A stretch of 52,307 bases of DNA, taken from IMG/VR virus record IMGVR_UViG_3300034980_000365, positions 1-52,307 of that record; one strand, written 5' to 3'. The translations under genes were made by a program, and so were the position numbers. Shown piece by piece: positions 41,364 through 50,587 of the stretch (positions within the stretch are counted from its first letter, which is position 1; every line of letters starts with the position of its first letter). Source of the stretch: a virus. Under the pieces are notes generated by a model. The model ran no database searches and was not told where the DNA came from. It worked only from the letters and a program-made list of their open reading frames with translations.

Positions 41364-42004
41364 TGAAAATAGCTGTCTGTTTACAAGGATTATCAAGTGG
41401 TAAAAACCATATAGGTCATGAGGTTAAATTTACAAATTCTTACAAATATCTAAAACAAAATATTTTAGATAATAATTCTGTGGATATTTTTCTACACACT
41501 TGGAATGAAGATTTAAATACAATTGATGAAATAACAAATATTTATAAACCAATTTCCTCAATTTTTGAAAAGCAAATCATCTTTGATGAAAATACTAAAT
41601 TACATATTACAAAAAGTCGTTGGTATTCTCATATGAAGTCTGTTGAATTAAAACAACAGTATGAAAAAGAAAATAATATTATTTATGATTTTGTAGTAGT
41701 TACTAGGTTTGATAATTGTTTTTTTATACCATTTTCATTTTCGGAATATGATAGTAATTGTTTTTATTCTTCTAATTGGGATTACCCACATAATCTTATT
41801 GGATTTTTAGATTACTGGTTTTTAGCGGATTCAAAGACAATGGATAAATTTTCAAATCTATATGATAAAATTGATGATTATTTAACATATATAGAATTAT
41901 CTAGTCATGTGTTGTCTAAACATCATGCTAATAAATTAAATTTGATACAAAAATATATTTTCAACGAACATAGTGATTTTGGACTGGAAAGACAATTAAA
42001 ATGA
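41363..42004 (+). CDS. Putative glycosyltransferase of the KIAVCLQG type
   Basis: 213 residues from ATG 41363, overlapping the SDR stop by one base; the longer reading from 41312 is over the neighbour. KIAVCLQGLSSGKNHIGHEV, VDIFLHTWNED and DFVVVTRFDNCFFI resemble a family of cytoplasmic glycan proteins sometimes annotated as glycosyltransferases. The TRFDN could be its metal site. Function not proven. Confidence 0.5.
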   Translation: MKIAVCLQGLSSGKNHIGHEVKFTNSYKYLKQNILDNNSVDIFLHTWNEDLNTIDEITNIYKPISSIFEKQIIFDENTKLHITKSRWYSHMKSVELKQQYEKENNIIYDFVVVTRFDNCFFIPFSFSEYDSNCFYSSNWDYPHNLIGFLDYWFLADSKTMDKFSNLYDKIDDYLTYIELSSHVLSKHHANKLNLIQKYIFNEHSDFGLERQLK

Positions 42005-42447
42005 TATTAATAAGTCATAGAGGAAATTTAGAGGGTAGAAATCCAGAACAAGAAAATAATCCATTATATATTTATAATGCATTAAATAAAGGTTTTGAAG
42101 TAGAAATAGATGTCTGGTATATGAATAATAGATGGTATCTTGGACATGATTCACCTGAACATGAAATAACTCTAGACTACTTAAAAAATAATAAATTTTG
42201 GTGCCATGCTAAAAATATAGACTCTTTAAATAGGATGTTAAAAGAGGGTGGCATTCATTGTTTCTGGCATCAAGAAGACGATGTGACACTAACATCTAAC
42301 GGTTTTATGTGGACCTATCCAGGTAAACCATTAACTGATAAGTCTATTTGTGTTTTACCAGAGGAAAATAATCAAATTCCTAAAAAGGGTCTTGGAATTT
42401 GTAGCGATTGCGTTGTATACTATAAAGAGATACAAATAGGAGAATAA
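42001..42447 (+). CDS. Short GDPD-like phosphodiesterase
   Basis: 148 residues. LISHRGNLEGRNP, GFEVEIDVWY and WYLGHDSPEHE give the His-Arg, Glu-x-Asp and His-Asp residues of glycerophosphodiester phosphodiesterases. At 148 residues it is half the usual TIM barrel, as in a short family I recall from marine phages and bacteria. It may hydrolyse a phosphodiester on a phospholipid or teichoic-type glycan. Confidence 0.6.
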   Translation: MILISHRGNLEGRNPEQENNPLYIYNALNKGFEVEIDVWYMNNRWYLGHDSPEHEITLDYLKNNKFWCHAKNIDSLNRMLKEGGIHCFWHQEDDVTLTSNGFMWTYPGKPLTDKSICVLPEENNQIPKKGLGICSDCVVYYKEIQIGE

Positions 42448-42449
42448 TC

Positions 42450-43310
42450 GTGAAAAAAATATATTTTGCACCAAATTGGGGGATGACATCAGAACAAATG
42501 GTTAAAGATTACTCTAAACAATCTCCAAATAACTCCGGTGTATGGAAAAATATTTCAGTTACATTTGATGTGAATGAAGCCGATTATTTGATAATACAAG
42601 ATAATTGTGATGATAATTTATTAAATGAATTTACACCAGAAAAAATAATTTATTTTTCCAGAGAAGCTTTATCGCCAGAATTAATAAACCAATATCAACC
42701 CACATCAGTTAATAGATTTTCTTTTTGGGATGGTACTGGTTATTTGTGGACTAAGTGGAATTATCCAGGGTCTTATGGTGGTATAGGTATGACATATGAT
42801 GAATTGAAATCGGAAACTGAATCACCCGTCAAGAATAAAATTATAAGTTGTATACAGACTAATAAATCTATAACTGAACTTCATAAATTAAGAAAACTTT
42901 TTATAGAAACTTATTCTAAAAAATATGAAATTGATGTTTATGGGCCTATTTCTTGCTCTAATAGTATTCTGGAGAATAACAATAAAGTCAATGCGTTAGA
43001 TGCGTATAGATATACATTCGCTTTTGATAACCAACTTCATATAAAAAATTTCGTTGGCACACAAGTTACTGATGCTTTATTGAGATGGGTTGTACCAATT
43101 TATTGTGGTGGTGGGGATTTGAATAAATATTTTCCAGAAAAATCATTTATACAAATGGATAAAAGTGATTTGAATGATATTGATAAAATGAATCATATCA
43201 TAAATAATGATGATTTTGAAAGTAGATTAAATGATATTACTGAGGCTAGAAGACTTATAATGGATAAATATAATTTATGGCCAACTATTTGGGGAATAAT
43301 AAATGGATAA
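42450..43310 (+). CDS. GT10 fucosyltransferase-like protein
   Basis: 286 residues. The family block YRYTFAFDNQLHIKNFVG then TDALLRWVVPIYCGGGD corresponds to alpha-1,3-fucosyltransferases of GT10 (YxFAFEN, TEKL, A-x-x-x-G-x-VP-x-x-x-G). Start is GTG 42450 with AGGAG upstream. Donor would be GDP-fucose; a GDP-mannose 4,6-dehydratase is 4 kb downstream. The usual acidic residue of FEN reads DN here. Confidence 0.75.
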   Translation: MKKIYFAPNWGMTSEQMVKDYSKQSPNNSGVWKNISVTFDVNEADYLIIQDNCDDNLLNEFTPEKIIYFSREALSPELINQYQPTSVNRFSFWDGTGYLWTKWNYPGSYGGIGMTYDELKSETESPVKNKIISCIQTNKSITELHKLRKLFIETYSKKYEIDVYGPISCSNSILENNNKVNALDAYRYTFAFDNQLHIKNFVGTQVTDALLRWVVPIYCGGGDLNKYFPEKSFIQMDKSDLNDIDKMNHIINNDDFESRLNDITEARRLIMDKYNLWPTIWGIING

Positions 43311-44085
43311 AATATATAGTTGTTTGTATTGTGGTTCGGAAAAATATGATATTGTTTATGAATTTAATAAATTACCAAAGTTTAAACAAATAGGTAGTAA
43401 AAAAGATATAGTTAAATGCAAAAATTGTTCATTACAATATTGTTATCCCAGAAATTCAAATGAATCAATGTTGGATGTATATGAAAATAATTATTGGCAA
43501 GAATTTCAAACAGAAGTAGGGGAACTTCAAATAAAGGATAGAATTTCTGATTTTGAATATATCTCTAAGGAGAGAATTTCTTATATAAAAAAATTTAAAA
43601 GTGGTGGAAAATTTCTTGATGTAGGATGTTCTTGTGGATTTTTAGTTAATGAAGCCAATAAAGAAGGTTTTGATGCTTATGGTATAGATTTGAATATTAA
43701 AGATATAGAAATGGGTAAAGAAACATATGGTGTGAATTTGGCTAAATCTTTTTTGGGAGATTATGAATCATATGACTTTGATGTTATAACTACTTTTAAT
43801 GTTATTGAACATGTATCAAATCCGATTAAATTGTTATTGGAAATGAATGAAAGATTGAATGATGGTGGTATATTAGTTATAGGTACACACGATGTAGATT
43901 GTAAAAATCACTTAATGGAAAAGGAAAATTGGAAACACATAATCCCAAATGAACATTTATATTTTTTTAATCAAAATACTTTAAACAAAATATGCTTTAA
44001 GACTGGTTTTGAAGTGATTTATAACAATAAACCTATTGAAAATAGTATAGTCGGTTATTATAGGAAGAGAGGACTTGATTTTTAA
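43303..44085 (+). CDS. Zinc-finger class I methyltransferase
   Basis: 260 residues. N-terminal CLYCGS...VKCKNC zinc knuckle pair, then KFLDVGCSCGFLVNEA (SAM-binding) and FDVITTFNVIEHVSNP, as in SAM-dependent sugar or methyltransfer enzymes that carry an N-terminal zinc ribbon. Possibly methylates a sugar of the glycan. It overlaps the fucosyltransferase-like gene by 8 bases. Confidence 0.75.
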   Translation: MDKIYSCLYCGSEKYDIVYEFNKLPKFKQIGSKKDIVKCKNCSLQYCYPRNSNESMLDVYENNYWQEFQTEVGELQIKDRISDFEYISKERISYIKKFKSGGKFLDVGCSCGFLVNEANKEGFDAYGIDLNIKDIEMGKETYGVNLAKSFLGDYESYDFDVITTFNVIEHVSNPIKLLLEMNERLNDGGILVIGTHDVDCKNHLMEKENWKHIIPNEHLYFFNQNTLNKICFKTGFEVIYNNKPIENSIVGYYRKRGLDF

Positions 44086-44507
44086 TGAAAAAGATATATT
44101 CAAAAGTTAAAACAGATTGTTTATTATTAACATTAAATAGAAAAGAACATATAAATACAAACAGAACAGATTTAAGTCCTGAAGAGGAATATTTACAATG
44201 TGCTACGAAAACACTTACAAAAGGCATGAAATTTAAACCTCATAGACATAATGAATTAATTAGAACTACTGACATAACGCAAGAAGCCTGGGTTTTCTTA
44301 AGTGGTAGAGTTAGAGCTAAATTTTATGATTTAGATGACTCTCTTATATTAGATACAGAATTAGGGGCTGGCGACTGTGCTATAGTTTTTAAAGCTGGAC
44401 ACGGATTTGAGGTACTGGAAGATGATACTATGATATATGAGTTTAAGACAGGTCCGTATTTTGGGCAAGAAGCTGATAAAAGTTTTATAGAGGATACAAA
44501 TGATTAA
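44085..44507 (+). CDS. Cupin-fold protein (WbuC-like)
   Basis: 140 residues. FKPHRHNELIRTTDITQEAW and ELGAGDCAIVFKAGHGFEVL give the cupin strands and the His metal ligands. WbuC-like proteins occur in O-antigen and sialic-acid loci. It overlaps the oxygenase start by 8 bases. Confidence 0.55.
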   Translation: MKKIYSKVKTDCLLLTLNRKEHINTNRTDLSPEEEYLQCATKTLTKGMKFKPHRHNELIRTTDITQEAWVFLSGRVRAKFYDLDDSLILDTELGAGDCAIVFKAGHGFEVLEDDTMIYEFKTGPYFGQEADKSFIEDTND

Positions 44508-45156
44508 ATACGATGTTAAGAAATTTCCATTTAGAAAAATGGTTAAAGACATTTTCCAAGTGGATGATTTAGAAAAAATACATACTCATTATACATATCC
44601 AACTGATATGTGTACTATGGCAGATAATTCTAATTCAATATATCATCAGAGATTTTATGATAAACTGAGAGAAGGTTGGCGTGATTTTATAAATGTATAT
44701 GAAAATTTTATTAAAGAAGTGGTAGTAGAATCTATTGATGAGGAATTTATTTTTCAGAAAACACCTACGCTCAGACTTCATTTGGTTAATAATTGGGCTA
44801 CACCAGAGTTTCATTGTGATTCACAAGATGGCTATAATCATCCAGACGGTGAGTGGAATTTCATCATACCATTGACTAAATGTTATGGAACAAATAGTGT
44901 ATGGATAGAATCAGAACCTGGTAAAGGAGATTATAAACCTGCAATTATGGATAATGGAGATTTATTAAAATTCTATGGTAATAAATGTAGACATGGAAAT
45001 AAAGTAAATAAAACAAGTAGAACAAGGGCGAGTTTTGACTTTCGTATACTACCATTAAGTAAATATAAACCAGAAAATTACACACAATCGGGAACACGAA
45101 ATATGAAATTTGAAGTAGGTTCTTATTATAAGGAGCTAGAAGGACGTGAAAGTTAA
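44500..45156 (+). CDS. 2-oxoglutarate/Fe(II) oxygenase-like protein
   Basis: 218 residues. The facial triad is visible: FHCDSQDGYNHPDGEWNF (H-x-D) and KCRHGNKVNKTSRTRASFDF (H...R), with IIPLTKCYGTNSVWIES and DNGDLLKFYG between. Similar to StrG-type oxygenases. It likely hydroxylates a sugar or glycan intermediate. Confidence 0.7.
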   Translation: MIKYDVKKFPFRKMVKDIFQVDDLEKIHTHYTYPTDMCTMADNSNSIYHQRFYDKLREGWRDFINVYENFIKEVVVESIDEEFIFQKTPTLRLHLVNNWATPEFHCDSQDGYNHPDGEWNFIIPLTKCYGTNSVWIESEPGKGDYKPAIMDNGDLLKFYGNKCRHGNKVNKTSRTRASFDFRILPLSKYKPENYTQSGTRNMKFEVGSYYKELEGRES

Positions 45157-46255
45157 TCAATTTCAACCATTTATTGGCGATGAAGAATATAAAGCAATAA
45201 AATCTTGTTTTGATAATAATTGGATAACAGAAGGTCCAAAGACTAAAGAATTTTCTGATCGGCTTTTGGAGTTAACAGGCGCAAAATATGGCGTGTTCAC
45301 ACCGAATGGAACACTAGCGTTATATCTTGGTTTAAGAGCTATTGGTGTGTGTAGTGGTGATGAAGTTATAGTCCCAAACTTTACATTTATAGCATCAGCC
45401 AACGCAGTTGAAATGTGTGGCGCTAAACCAGTATTCGTTGATATAAATAAAGATGATTTACAAATCAATATAGAAGATTGTAATAGGGTTTTAACCAATA
45501 ATACAAAGGCTATAATGCCGGTCCATATATTTGGTTTATCTGCTAATATGGATGAAGTTATGGATTTTGCTAATAAAAATAATTTAAAAGTTATTGAAGA
45601 TGCGGCTCAGGCTATTGGAATAAAATGGGGTGGTAAGCACTGTGGAACATTTGGTGATGTTGGTTGTTTTTCTTTTTTCGCAGATAAAACTATAACTACT
45701 GGCGAGGGTGGTTTCGTAACGACTAGTGATGCAGATGTATATAACAAATTATTACTTCTACGGAATCAGGGTAGATTAAATCGTGGTTCATTTGTTCACC
45801 AAGCAATAGGTTATAATTTTAGGATTACTGATATACAAGCCGCTATGGGCTTGGTTCAATTAAATAAATTGGATGATATTATTGATAGAAAATTAAATCT
45901 GTTAAAAATGTATAAAGAAAAATTAGAAGGTGTTAGTGGTATTAGAATAATAGAACCAGATTCTAAATCTAATCATATTCCATTTCGTGTAGTTTTGATG
46001 TGTGATGAACCAGCAACTGATTTGATGGATGTATTTACAGATAATGATATAGAAATACGAACTGTGTTTTACCCATTACACAAACAACCTTGTTATAAAA
46101 ATTTAGATGAGAGCCAAGATTGCATTTATGATAAAATATTTTCTAATTCAATTCACGCTTATAATCATGGCGTGTGCTTGCCATCATATCCAGAATTGGA
46201 TGAAAACCAAGTTGACTATATTTGTAATGTTATAAAGGAATATTTTAATGTATAG
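45146..46255 (+). CDS. DegT/DnrJ/EryC1-type sugar aminotransferase
   Basis: 369 residues. PLP aminotransferase pattern: ITEGPKTKEF, FTPNGTLALYLGL, VIEDAAQAIG and GCFSFFADKTITTGEGG with the PLP lysine K181. Start is GTG 45146 with AGGAC upstream. It transfers an amino group to a keto-sugar. Next to a GDP-mannose dehydratase it could make GDP-perosamine, or the amino sugar of another pathway. Confidence 0.85.
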   Translation: MKVNQFQPFIGDEEYKAIKSCFDNNWITEGPKTKEFSDRLLELTGAKYGVFTPNGTLALYLGLRAIGVCSGDEVIVPNFTFIASANAVEMCGAKPVFVDINKDDLQINIEDCNRVLTNNTKAIMPVHIFGLSANMDEVMDFANKNNLKVIEDAAQAIGIKWGGKHCGTFGDVGCFSFFADKTITTGEGGFVTTSDADVYNKLLLLRNQGRLNRGSFVHQAIGYNFRITDIQAAMGLVQLNKLDDIIDRKLNLLKMYKEKLEGVSGIRIIEPDSKSNHIPFRVVLMCDEPATDLMDVFTDNDIEIRTVFYPLHKQPCYKNLDESQDCIYDKIFSNSIHAYNHGVCLPSYPELDENQVDYICNVIKEYFNV

Positions 46256-47000
46256 CGGAAAGCTGGTAAAATATTACGATGATTTATATCATAATAAAGA
46301 TTATACTATTGAATCTACATTTATAGAAAATAATTCTAAAGTAAATAAAGTTTTAGATATAGGATGTGGTACAGGAGCCCATATAAAGAATTTATATAAA
46401 GATGGTAGAATATTTTATGGAATTGACTCCGAGCATAAAATGTTAGATATAGCAAGTATTAAGTTCAGAAATCATTCTAATGTTTTTCTTAAAGGCTGTT
46501 ATATAGAAGAATTTACAGAGGAGAAAGATTTTGATACTATTATTAGTATGTTTAATATTGTGAATCATATTTTAAACAGAAAAGATTTAGAATCATATTT
46601 CAAAACAATATCAGAATTATTATCATTTGATGGAACTTTTATATTTGATTGTTTTAATTCTGACACAGTTGTTGATGATGAAACGAGAGAGACGTTGAAG
46701 GAAATTGTTTCATCTGTAATAGGTGGAAGGTATCTCATAAAAAATAAAACCGATTTCGACTGTGATACTGGATATATGAAAATGTTTAATAATGTTAGAG
46801 TCTTTCATTTAGATGAAGAAGTAGATTCTTTTGATTACATATTAGAGCATAAGATATGGCTATCAGATTTTTTAAAAGAATTAATTGAGAAGTATAGTAT
46901 GAAGGTAGAGAAAGTAGTTTCCAATTCCGATTATAATATGGAAGCTTCTACTGATGATTTAAAAATTACATTTGTCTGTAAAAAACAGCAGGGTAGATAA
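46248..47000 (+). CDS. Class I SAM-dependent methyltransferase
   Basis: 250 residues. KVLDIGCGTGAHIKNLYKDG (motif I), YGIDSEHKML (acidic D after beta 2), DTIISMFNIVNHIL (motif IV-like) and FIFDCFN. Possibly N- or O-methylates the sugar made by the adjacent aminotransferase. It overlaps that gene by 8 bases. Confidence 0.8.
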   Translation: MYSGKLVKYYDDLYHNKDYTIESTFIENNSKVNKVLDIGCGTGAHIKNLYKDGRIFYGIDSEHKMLDIASIKFRNHSNVFLKGCYIEEFTEEKDFDTIISMFNIVNHILNRKDLESYFKTISELLSFDGTFIFDCFNSDTVVDDETRETLKEIVSSVIGGRYLIKNKTDFDCDTGYMKMFNNVRVFHLDEEVDSFDYILEHKIWLSDFLKELIEKYSMKVEKVVSNSDYNMEASTDDLKITFVCKKQQGR

Positions 47001-47001
47001 T

Positions 47002-48000
47002 ATGAAAAGAAAAGCTTTTATAACAGGAATTAACGGTCAAGATGGTAGCTATCTTGCAGAACATTTATTAGAAAAAGATTACCAGGTTTATGGAATAGTT
47101 AGACGAAATTCAGTTGCTGAGAATCAGGATAGTAGAATATATCATCTAGATAATAATTCAAATCTTAATATTGAATATGGTGACTTACTTGATGTAAGTT
47201 CATTAGAAAGAATTTTGGGAAATATTAAACCTGATGAGATATATAATATCGGCGCACAATCACATGTAAGAATTAGTTTTGATATACCACAATTTACAGT
47301 ACAGACAAATGCATTGGGTGTGTTAAATTTATTAGAAGCTTATAAATTCCATTGTCCTGAAGCTAAATTCTATCAAGCGTCATCATCTGAAATGTTTGGA
47401 AGGTCTGTTGAAGAAGATGGGTATCAGAGAGAAACTACACGAATGGAGCCAACGAGTCCTTATGGTTGTGCTAAAGTATTTGGTTATAACATAGTTAGAC
47501 ATTATAGATTCGCTTATAATCTATTCGCAGTAAATGGTATTTTATTCAATCACGAATCACCAAGACGAGGTTCAAACTTTGTAACTAGTAAGGTTGTAAA
47601 GGCCGCTGTTAAAATTAAACTGGGTTTACAAGACGGTTTAGAACTTGGTAACATGGATTCGTATCGTGATTGGGGTCATTCAAAAGATTATGTTAGAGCG
47701 ATGCATATGATCATGAATCATACAGAACCTGATGACTTTGTAGTATCTACTTGTGTTACTCATTCAGTTCGTGAAATGTGTGATTATGTATTTGGTTTAT
47801 TAGATTTAGATTATAAAGACTATGTTACACAGAATGCTAAATTTTTAAGAGCGGAAGAACTTAAATATTTAAAAGGTGATTCAACGAAATTGAGAAATAC
47901 TTTTGGGTGGGAACCTGAGTATACGTTTGAGACTATGATGAAAGAAATGACAGATCATTGGATGGAAATTTTTAAAACAGAAGCACCTAGTAAGGTCTGA
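47002..48000 (+). CDS. gmd: GDP-mannose 4,6-dehydratase
   Basis: 332 residues from ATG 47002. AFITGINGQDGSYLAEHLLE is the Gmd signature, with YNIGAQSHVRISFDIP, ASSSEMFG, SPYGCAKVFGYN (Tyr-Lys), ILFNHESPRRGSNFVT and YRDWGHSKDYV. Converts GDP-mannose to GDP-4-keto-6-deoxymannose, the branch to GDP-fucose, GDP-rhamnose or GDP-perosamine. The longer start at 46972 would lie in the methyltransferase tail. Confidence 0.93.
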   Translation: MKRKAFITGINGQDGSYLAEHLLEKDYQVYGIVRRNSVAENQDSRIYHLDNNSNLNIEYGDLLDVSSLERILGNIKPDEIYNIGAQSHVRISFDIPQFTVQTNALGVLNLLEAYKFHCPEAKFYQASSSEMFGRSVEEDGYQRETTRMEPTSPYGCAKVFGYNIVRHYRFAYNLFAVNGILFNHESPRRGSNFVTSKVVKAAVKIKLGLQDGLELGNMDSYRDWGHSKDYVRAMHMIMNHTEPDDFVVSTCVTHSVREMCDYVFGLLDLDYKDYVTQNAKFLRAEELKYLKGDSTKLRNTFGWEPEYTFETMMKEMTDHWMEIFKTEAPSKV

Positions 48001-48001
48001 T

Positions 48002-48937
48002 ATGAATATTTTACTTGTCGGCGGTGCTGGATATATAGGTGGTAAAACTACAGATACACTTATAGAGAATGGCTTAAATGTAACGGTTTATGATTCATTG
48101 GTTTATGAGGATCGTTTTTTAAAACCAGTAAATTTTATTTATGGTGATGTACGAGATACTGAAAAACTCGTTACAGCAAGTGAAAAGTTTGATGTCATCG
48201 TATTGATGGCAGCATTAGTCGGTGATCCAGCTTGTAGTATAAACTATGAACTAACAAATGAAATTAACTACGAATCTATTAAGCGATTCTGTCAAAAGGT
48301 TGACAAAAATAAACATTTAATTTTTATATCAACATGTTCTGTATATGGTGCTCAAGACGGCTTTTTGAATGAAGATAGTGATACCAACCCTTTATCATCT
48401 TACGCTACAACTAAGCTTAATGCAGAGAAGTATATTCTGGATAATGGCGGGACAGTATTTAGACTTGGTACAGTTTTTGGTGTTGGAGATAGTTATTCTA
48501 GAATCAGGATGGATTTAGTCGTTAATGTTTTAACCATGAAAGCGGTCAAGTATGGCAAGATAAATATAAACGGCGGTGAGCAGTGGAGACCTATAATAGC
48601 TGTTGAAGATATATCATACTATATATTAGAAGAATGTAATAGTAAGAATGGTGGACTTTATGTTCTTTCAAAGGAAAATGTAGTTATTAAAGATTTGGGT
48701 GAAAGAGTAGCGTCCTTGATACCGAAAACTAAAATTGAGTATAATGAAATATCATTCCAAGATGCTAGGAACTACAGAGTAGATAATTCAAAATCTTTAA
48801 ACACATTCTCGTACAGACCAAAGATAACAGTGGAGGATGAAGTTCAAAAAATCTCATCTATCATCAGAGAATCTAGAGTAAAAAATGCTGAGTCTTCACT
48901 CTATAACAATGGTCAGTATATAAAGGGTATTTTATGA
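48002..48937 (+). CDS. NAD-dependent sugar epimerase/dehydratase
   Basis: 311 residues. ILLVGGAGYIGGKTTDTL, LMAALVGDPACSIN, STCSVYGAQDGFL and SYATTKLNAEKY (Tyr-Lys). Extended SDR; within the fucose/deoxy-sugar context it could be the reductase or epimerase after Gmd, but this is not settled. It starts one base after the Gmd stop. Confidence 0.75.
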   Translation: MNILLVGGAGYIGGKTTDTLIENGLNVTVYDSLVYEDRFLKPVNFIYGDVRDTEKLVTASEKFDVIVLMAALVGDPACSINYELTNEINYESIKRFCQKVDKNKHLIFISTCSVYGAQDGFLNEDSDTNPLSSYATTKLNAEKYILDNGGTVFRLGTVFGVGDSYSRIRMDLVVNVLTMKAVKYGKININGGEQWRPIIAVEDISYYILEECNSKNGGLYVLSKENVVIKDLGERVASLIPKTKIEYNEISFQDARNYRVDNSKSLNTFSYRPKITVEDEVQKISSIIRESRVKNAESSLYNNGQYIKGIL

Positions 48938-49353
48938 TACCAAAAATAATAAATGGTGACAAATCTGTGGATGACCGTGGAATCGTGTCATACATAAATG
49001 AGTTTAAACTAAACGATGTAAAAAGATTTTATCAAATAACAAATCACAAAGTTGGTTTTGTGCGTGCTTGGCATGGTCATAGGAATGAATCTAAATTTCT
49101 TTTGTGTAATTCTGGATCGTTTAGAATTGGTGTTGTTGATTTAGAAACTGAAGAAATATATCAATTTTATTTAACTTCTACTAAACCACAAGTCTTGTTT
49201 ATTCCATCTGGTTATGCGAATGGTATACAAAATTTAACATATGAAAATCTTGTAACCGTATTTTCAACATCTTCTATAGAAGACAGTTTAGATGATGATA
49301 TTAGATTTGATTGGGATAAGTGGAATATATGGCAAATGGAGGACTTTAGATGA
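48934..49353 (+). CDS. RmlC-like sugar 3,5-epimerase/cupin
   Basis: 139 residues. SVDDRGIVSYINEF, KVGFVRAWHGHRNESKFLLC and VLFIPSGYANGIQNL follow the dTDP-sugar epimerase/cupin pattern, with H-G-H as ligand pair. It is shorter than RmlC (about 180), so it is a WxcM/RmlC-type relative. It overlaps the previous and next genes by 4 bases. Confidence 0.7.
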   Translation: MIPKIINGDKSVDDRGIVSYINEFKLNDVKRFYQITNHKVGFVRAWHGHRNESKFLLCNSGSFRIGVVDLETEEIYQFYLTSTKPQVLFIPSGYANGIQNLTYENLVTVFSTSSIEDSLDDDIRFDWDKWNIWQMEDFR

Positions 49354-50135
49354 TACATGTACTAGGAATTAATGGAATGCTTGGTAACTATGTTTACAGT
49401 TATCTAAATACACAATCCGACTGTAAGGGATACACTAGATCAGAGTTTGACGTTCTTGAAGATATTGCGGAGCTAGATAAATTAAATGTTTGCGAGAACG
49501 ATGTTGTAGTAAATTGTATAGGGGTTATAAAGCCGCAGATAGAAAAAATTGGTGAAACTAACTCGTTTATCATTAATAGTTATTTTCCAAATGTTTTAGC
49601 TGATCACTGCGAAAATAAAAAAGCAAAACTAATACACATAACAACTGACTGTGTGTATTCTGGAAAAACTGGAGATTACGATGAGAATTCATTACCTGAT
49701 GAATTCGATACTTATGGTTTAAGTAAGAAACTAGGTGAACCCAACAATTGCTGTGTTATAAGAACATCAATTATTGGGGAAGAAAAACATACCAAAAGAT
49801 CTCTATTGGAATGGATAAAGAGTAGTTCGGGTAAAGAGATAAAAGGGTTCACGGATCATTTATGGAATGGTGTAACATGTCTAGAACTATCTAAAGTAAT
49901 TCAAAAAACAATCTGTGAAGATTTGTTTTGGCGCGGCGTAAGACACATTCATTCACCAAATTCAGTTTCAAAATTTGAATTACTAAACCTTGTAAATCAA
50001 GTGTACGACCTAGATATAAAAATTGCCCCAGTTACTTCAAATAGTTGCTGTGATAGAACTTTATCTAGCATACACGATACATCATCTGAGTTATGCTCAA
50101 AAGAAATAAAAGAACAAATAAAAGAAATGGTATGA
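49350..50135 (+). CDS. RmlD-like dTDP-4-dehydrorhamnose reductase
   Basis: 261 residues. HVLGINGMLGNYVYSYLN, VVNCIGVIKPQIEKIGETNS, LIHITTDCVYSGKTGDYDEN and YGLSKKLGEPNNC (Tyr-Lys). It uses NADPH to reduce a keto-sugar nucleotide. With the RmlC-like neighbour it suggests a deoxysugar, but no RmlA/RmlB pair is complete in the window. Confidence 0.72.
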   Translation: MIHVLGINGMLGNYVYSYLNTQSDCKGYTRSEFDVLEDIAELDKLNVCENDVVVNCIGVIKPQIEKIGETNSFIINSYFPNVLADHCENKKAKLIHITTDCVYSGKTGDYDENSLPDEFDTYGLSKKLGEPNNCCVIRTSIIGEEKHTKRSLLEWIKSSSGKEIKGFTDHLWNGVTCLELSKVIQKTICEDLFWRGVRHIHSPNSVSKFELLNLVNQVYDLDIKIAPVTSNSCCDRTLSSIHDTSSELCSKEIKEQIKEMV

Positions 50136-50587
50136 TTAGAACAATTAAAAAGACAGATCTAGATAACCCCTTTAAAGGATTAATAGCTGGATGTTTTGAT
50201 ATAATCCATCCGGGTTATATAAGAATGTTTCAGGACGCAAAAACGGTTTGTGATCATTTGATAATTGCATTACAGTCCGATCCAACTATAGACAGGCCGG
50301 AAAGCAAGAATCCCCCCATATATTCTGTAGAAGAAAGACTTTTAATTATTTCAAGCATAAAGCATGTAGATGAGGTGGTTCAATATTCTACAGAAAAAGA
50401 TCTTTATGATTTATTGAAATCATTAAAAGAAAAAAAACGTATAGATGTTCGGATACTTGGCAGTGACTACATCAACAAATCTTTCACTGGAGATGACTTA
50501 CAAATACCTATTCATTTTCATAACAGGGATCATACTTGGTCTGTGTCTAATATTAGAAGACGTATCATAGAGACAACAATATCATGA
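50132..50587 (+). CDS. Cytidylyltransferase-fold protein with Gna1-like N-terminal segment
   Basis: 151 residues from ATG 50132, coupled to the preceding stop by ATGA. The fold is that of TagD/HldE nucleotidyltransferases: GLIAGCFDIIHPGYIRMF, YSVEERLLIISSIK, ILGSDY and VSNIRRRI. The HxGH motif reads HPGY, losing the second histidine. Residues 1-14 (MIRTIKKTDLDNPF) match the start of the Gna1-like gene at 51482 in both protein and codons. It activates a phosphorylated sugar or alcohol if active. Confidence 0.65.
   Translation: MIRTIKKTDLDNPFKGLIAGCFDIIHPGYIRMFQDAKTVCDHLIIALQSDPTIDRPESKNPPIYSVEERLLIISSIKHVDEVVQYSTEKDLYDLLKSLKEKKRIDVRILGSDYINKSFTGDDLQIPIHFHNRDHTWSVSNIRRRIIETTIS

Noticed and set aside
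45163-45498. 111-residue minus-strand ORF
   Set aside because: Antisense to the DegT aminotransferase, with no motif or supported start.
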